Below, one piece after another: positions 32,613 through 33,686 of a stretch of 33,686 bases of DNA. This DNA comes from Desulfovibrio sp. GTDB taxonomy: Bacteria > Desulfobacterota > Desulfovibrionia > Desulfovibrionales > Desulfovibrionaceae. The DNA is taken from assembly GCA_024699605.1 (NCBI GenBank), contig JAILPJ010000082.1:1-33686 (forward strand), in the 5' to 3' direction. The translations under genes were made by a program, and so were the position numbers. How positions within the stretch are numbered: position 1 is the first letter of the stretch; each line of letters starts with the position of its first letter. Under the pieces are notes generated by a model. The model saw only the letters and a list, made by a program, of their open reading frames with translations. It had not been told where the DNA came from and did not search any database.

Positions 32613-33530
32613 ATGGCGTTGGCTCGTATCAATAGTTTTGTTAGTAAACATATGTCTGGGCTGATTTTGCTTGTTTCAGCCATAGCATTGTTTTGGCCTA
32701 AAAGTTTTACCTGGGTGGTCCCGCATATTACTTTTTTGTTGGGCGCAGTGATGTTTGGCATGGGCACAATGCTGACATTTGCCGATTTTCAACTGATTTT
32801 TCAGCGCCCCAAAGACGTCTTGCTGGGTTGTCTGGCCCAATACACCATTATGCCGCTGGTCGCTTTTGTGATTGTGCGAATCTTTGCGCTGCCGCCAGAA
32901 GTCGCCGTTGGCGTCTTGCTGGTCGGTTGTTGTCCAGGCGGTACGGCGAGCAATGTCATTACCTACCTTGCCAAGGGAGATATTGCCCTTTCTGTTTCCA
33001 TAACTATGACAACAACGCTTCTCTCTCCCATTGTGACGCCCTTGTTGATGCTTTTTTTCGCTGGCGAAAGAATTGAAGTTTCTTTCCTTTCCATGATGCT
33101 CTCCATCTGTCAGGTCGTAGTCTTTCCCATTGTTTTGGGTATTATCATTAATAAATTTTTTCAAAGAATTATTCAAAAAATTAAGTCCTATCTCCCCACA
33201 TTTTCTATTTTCGTTATTAGTTTGATCATTGGTGGTGTTGTTTCTATAAATTCTTCTAAGATTTTTGAGATCGGTATAGTGACAGCGCTTGTTGTTGTGT
33301 TGCATAATCTTGCCGGTTTTGCTTTAGGCTATTGTGTTGCTAAAATTTCCAAACTAGAAATGCCTAAAATTAAAGCAATTACTATTGAAGTCGGTATGCA
33401 GAATTCTGGTTTAGCAGCCTCGCTTGCTTTGATCTATTTTGGAGCTGCTGCGGCTATTCCAGGAGCTATTTTTAGCGTTTGGCATAATATATCTGGATCG
33501 TTTATCGCTAATTATTTTTCTAATAAATAA
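32613..33530 (+). CDS. Bile acid:sodium symporter family (BASS) transporter
   Basis: A 305-residue membrane protein with about ten spans. It carries the BASS hallmarks FGMGTMLTFADF near 49-60, GCCPGGTASNVITYLAKGD near 107-125 (the unwound sodium-binding crossover) and EVGMQNSGLAASLA near 262-275 (the second sodium site). Members import organic anions including bile acids, pantoate or pyruvate with sodium. AAGGGA about 8 bases upstream supports the ATG at 32613. Base composition changes within the gene: roughly the first half (to about 33110) is GC-richer and the second AT-rich. The remaining bases to the window end (33531-33686) hold no gene I can support. Confidence 0.9.
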   Translation: MALARINSFVSKHMSGLILLVSAIALFWPKSFTWVVPHITFLLGAVMFGMGTMLTFADFQLIFQRPKDVLLGCLAQYTIMPLVAFVIVRIFALPPEVAVGVLLVGCCPGGTASNVITYLAKGDIALSVSITMTTTLLSPIVTPLLMLFFAGERIEVSFLSMMLSICQVVVFPIVLGIIINKFFQRIIQKIKSYLPTFSIFVISLIIGGVVSINSSKIFEIGIVTALVVVLHNLAGFALGYCVAKISKLEMPKIKAITIEVGMQNSGLAASLALIYFGAAAAIPGAIFSVWHNISGSFIANYFSNK

Positions 33531-33686
33531 GCTTTAAAATTCATTTCTCGACTTTCGACGGGGCATCTCCCCTTGAAAAGCCTTGTTTTTAGCTGGTTTC
33601 CTGAATAATTCTGGCTTCCCCTGGAGGCGAGTCAACGAAGATGGTGGAAAGCCCCAATATAAGCCGGTTTTAGAGATATCGACAGA

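Noticed and set aside
33541-33600. GGGG/CCCC mini-hairpin after the BASS gene
   Set aside because: A 4-bp stem with a distant T-run is too weak to call a terminator.
1-33686. CRISPR arrays and tRNA/rRNA genes
   Set aside because: No regularly spaced repeats and no cloverleaf or rRNA-like sequence were recognised on either strand, including at the composition boundaries near 3.1, 17.6 and 23.1 kb.

Overview
The window looks like a chromosome segment from a sulfate-reducing or sulfonate-respiring Desulfovibrionaceae-type bacterium. The main evidence is a 907-residue Mop-type aldehyde oxidoreductase whose [2Fe-2S] cysteine spacing and length match, from memory, the Desulfovibrio gigas enzyme. 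It sits in the gene set I know from the Desulfovibrio DVU_1551-DVU_1559 neighbourhood. No database was searched; all family calls come from motifs read in the sequence.

Layout. (1) 1-3076 is AT-rich and holds two ATPases that each carry a PD-(D/E)XK-like segment: the 3' part of a DUF2075 helicase/nuclease and an AAA/DUF4143 protein. They look like accessory or defence-type cargo. (2) 3361-17549 is GC-richer, nearly all on the plus strand, and forms a molybdenum hydroxylase cluster: a molybdopterin-binding protein, Mop, a flavoprotein/iron-sulfur/CCG-domain protein, a small CxxC redox protein, a methyltransferase, a C_GCAxxG_C_C protein, a radical SAM protein (TrsS-like), an HD protein, a C-terminally short AMP-dependent ligase, a MobA-like NTP transferase fused to HD, a histidine phosphatase and XdhC. 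Several genes overlap by ATGA, so translational coupling is likely. (3) 17619-22678 is strongly AT-rich, on the minus strand, and holds a compact chaperone triad: a J-domain-like/helical protein, a two-pass membrane protein ending in a GrpE-like domain, and a divergent 842-residue Hsp70. It is flanked by a broken ORF on one side and an IS200/IS605-type transposase fragment on the other. (4) 23205-30390 returns to host-like composition: a DUF616-type glycosyltransferase, a REC/HD-GYP response regulator lacking the usual REC lysine, and a 1336-residue SNF2 ATPase with an uncharacterised ~870-residue N-terminus. (5) 30771-33530 holds a GNAT acetyltransferase, a TauE/SafE-type permease and a bile-acid:sodium-symporter-family (BASS) transporter, again more AT-rich.

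How the parts work together. The region 2 cluster reads as one enzyme plus its cofactor logistics: Moco handling (molybdopterin-binding protein, NTP transferase, XdhC), redox partners (dicluster protein, CxxC protein) and unexplained chemistry (radical SAM, methyltransferase, ligase, C_GCAxxG_C_C protein). The region 3 triad is the best candidate for an under-described system: all three parts of the DnaK machine seem to be re-invented in one mobile-looking operon, with the nucleotide-exchange part tied to the membrane.

No tRNA, rRNA or CRISPR array was recognised.
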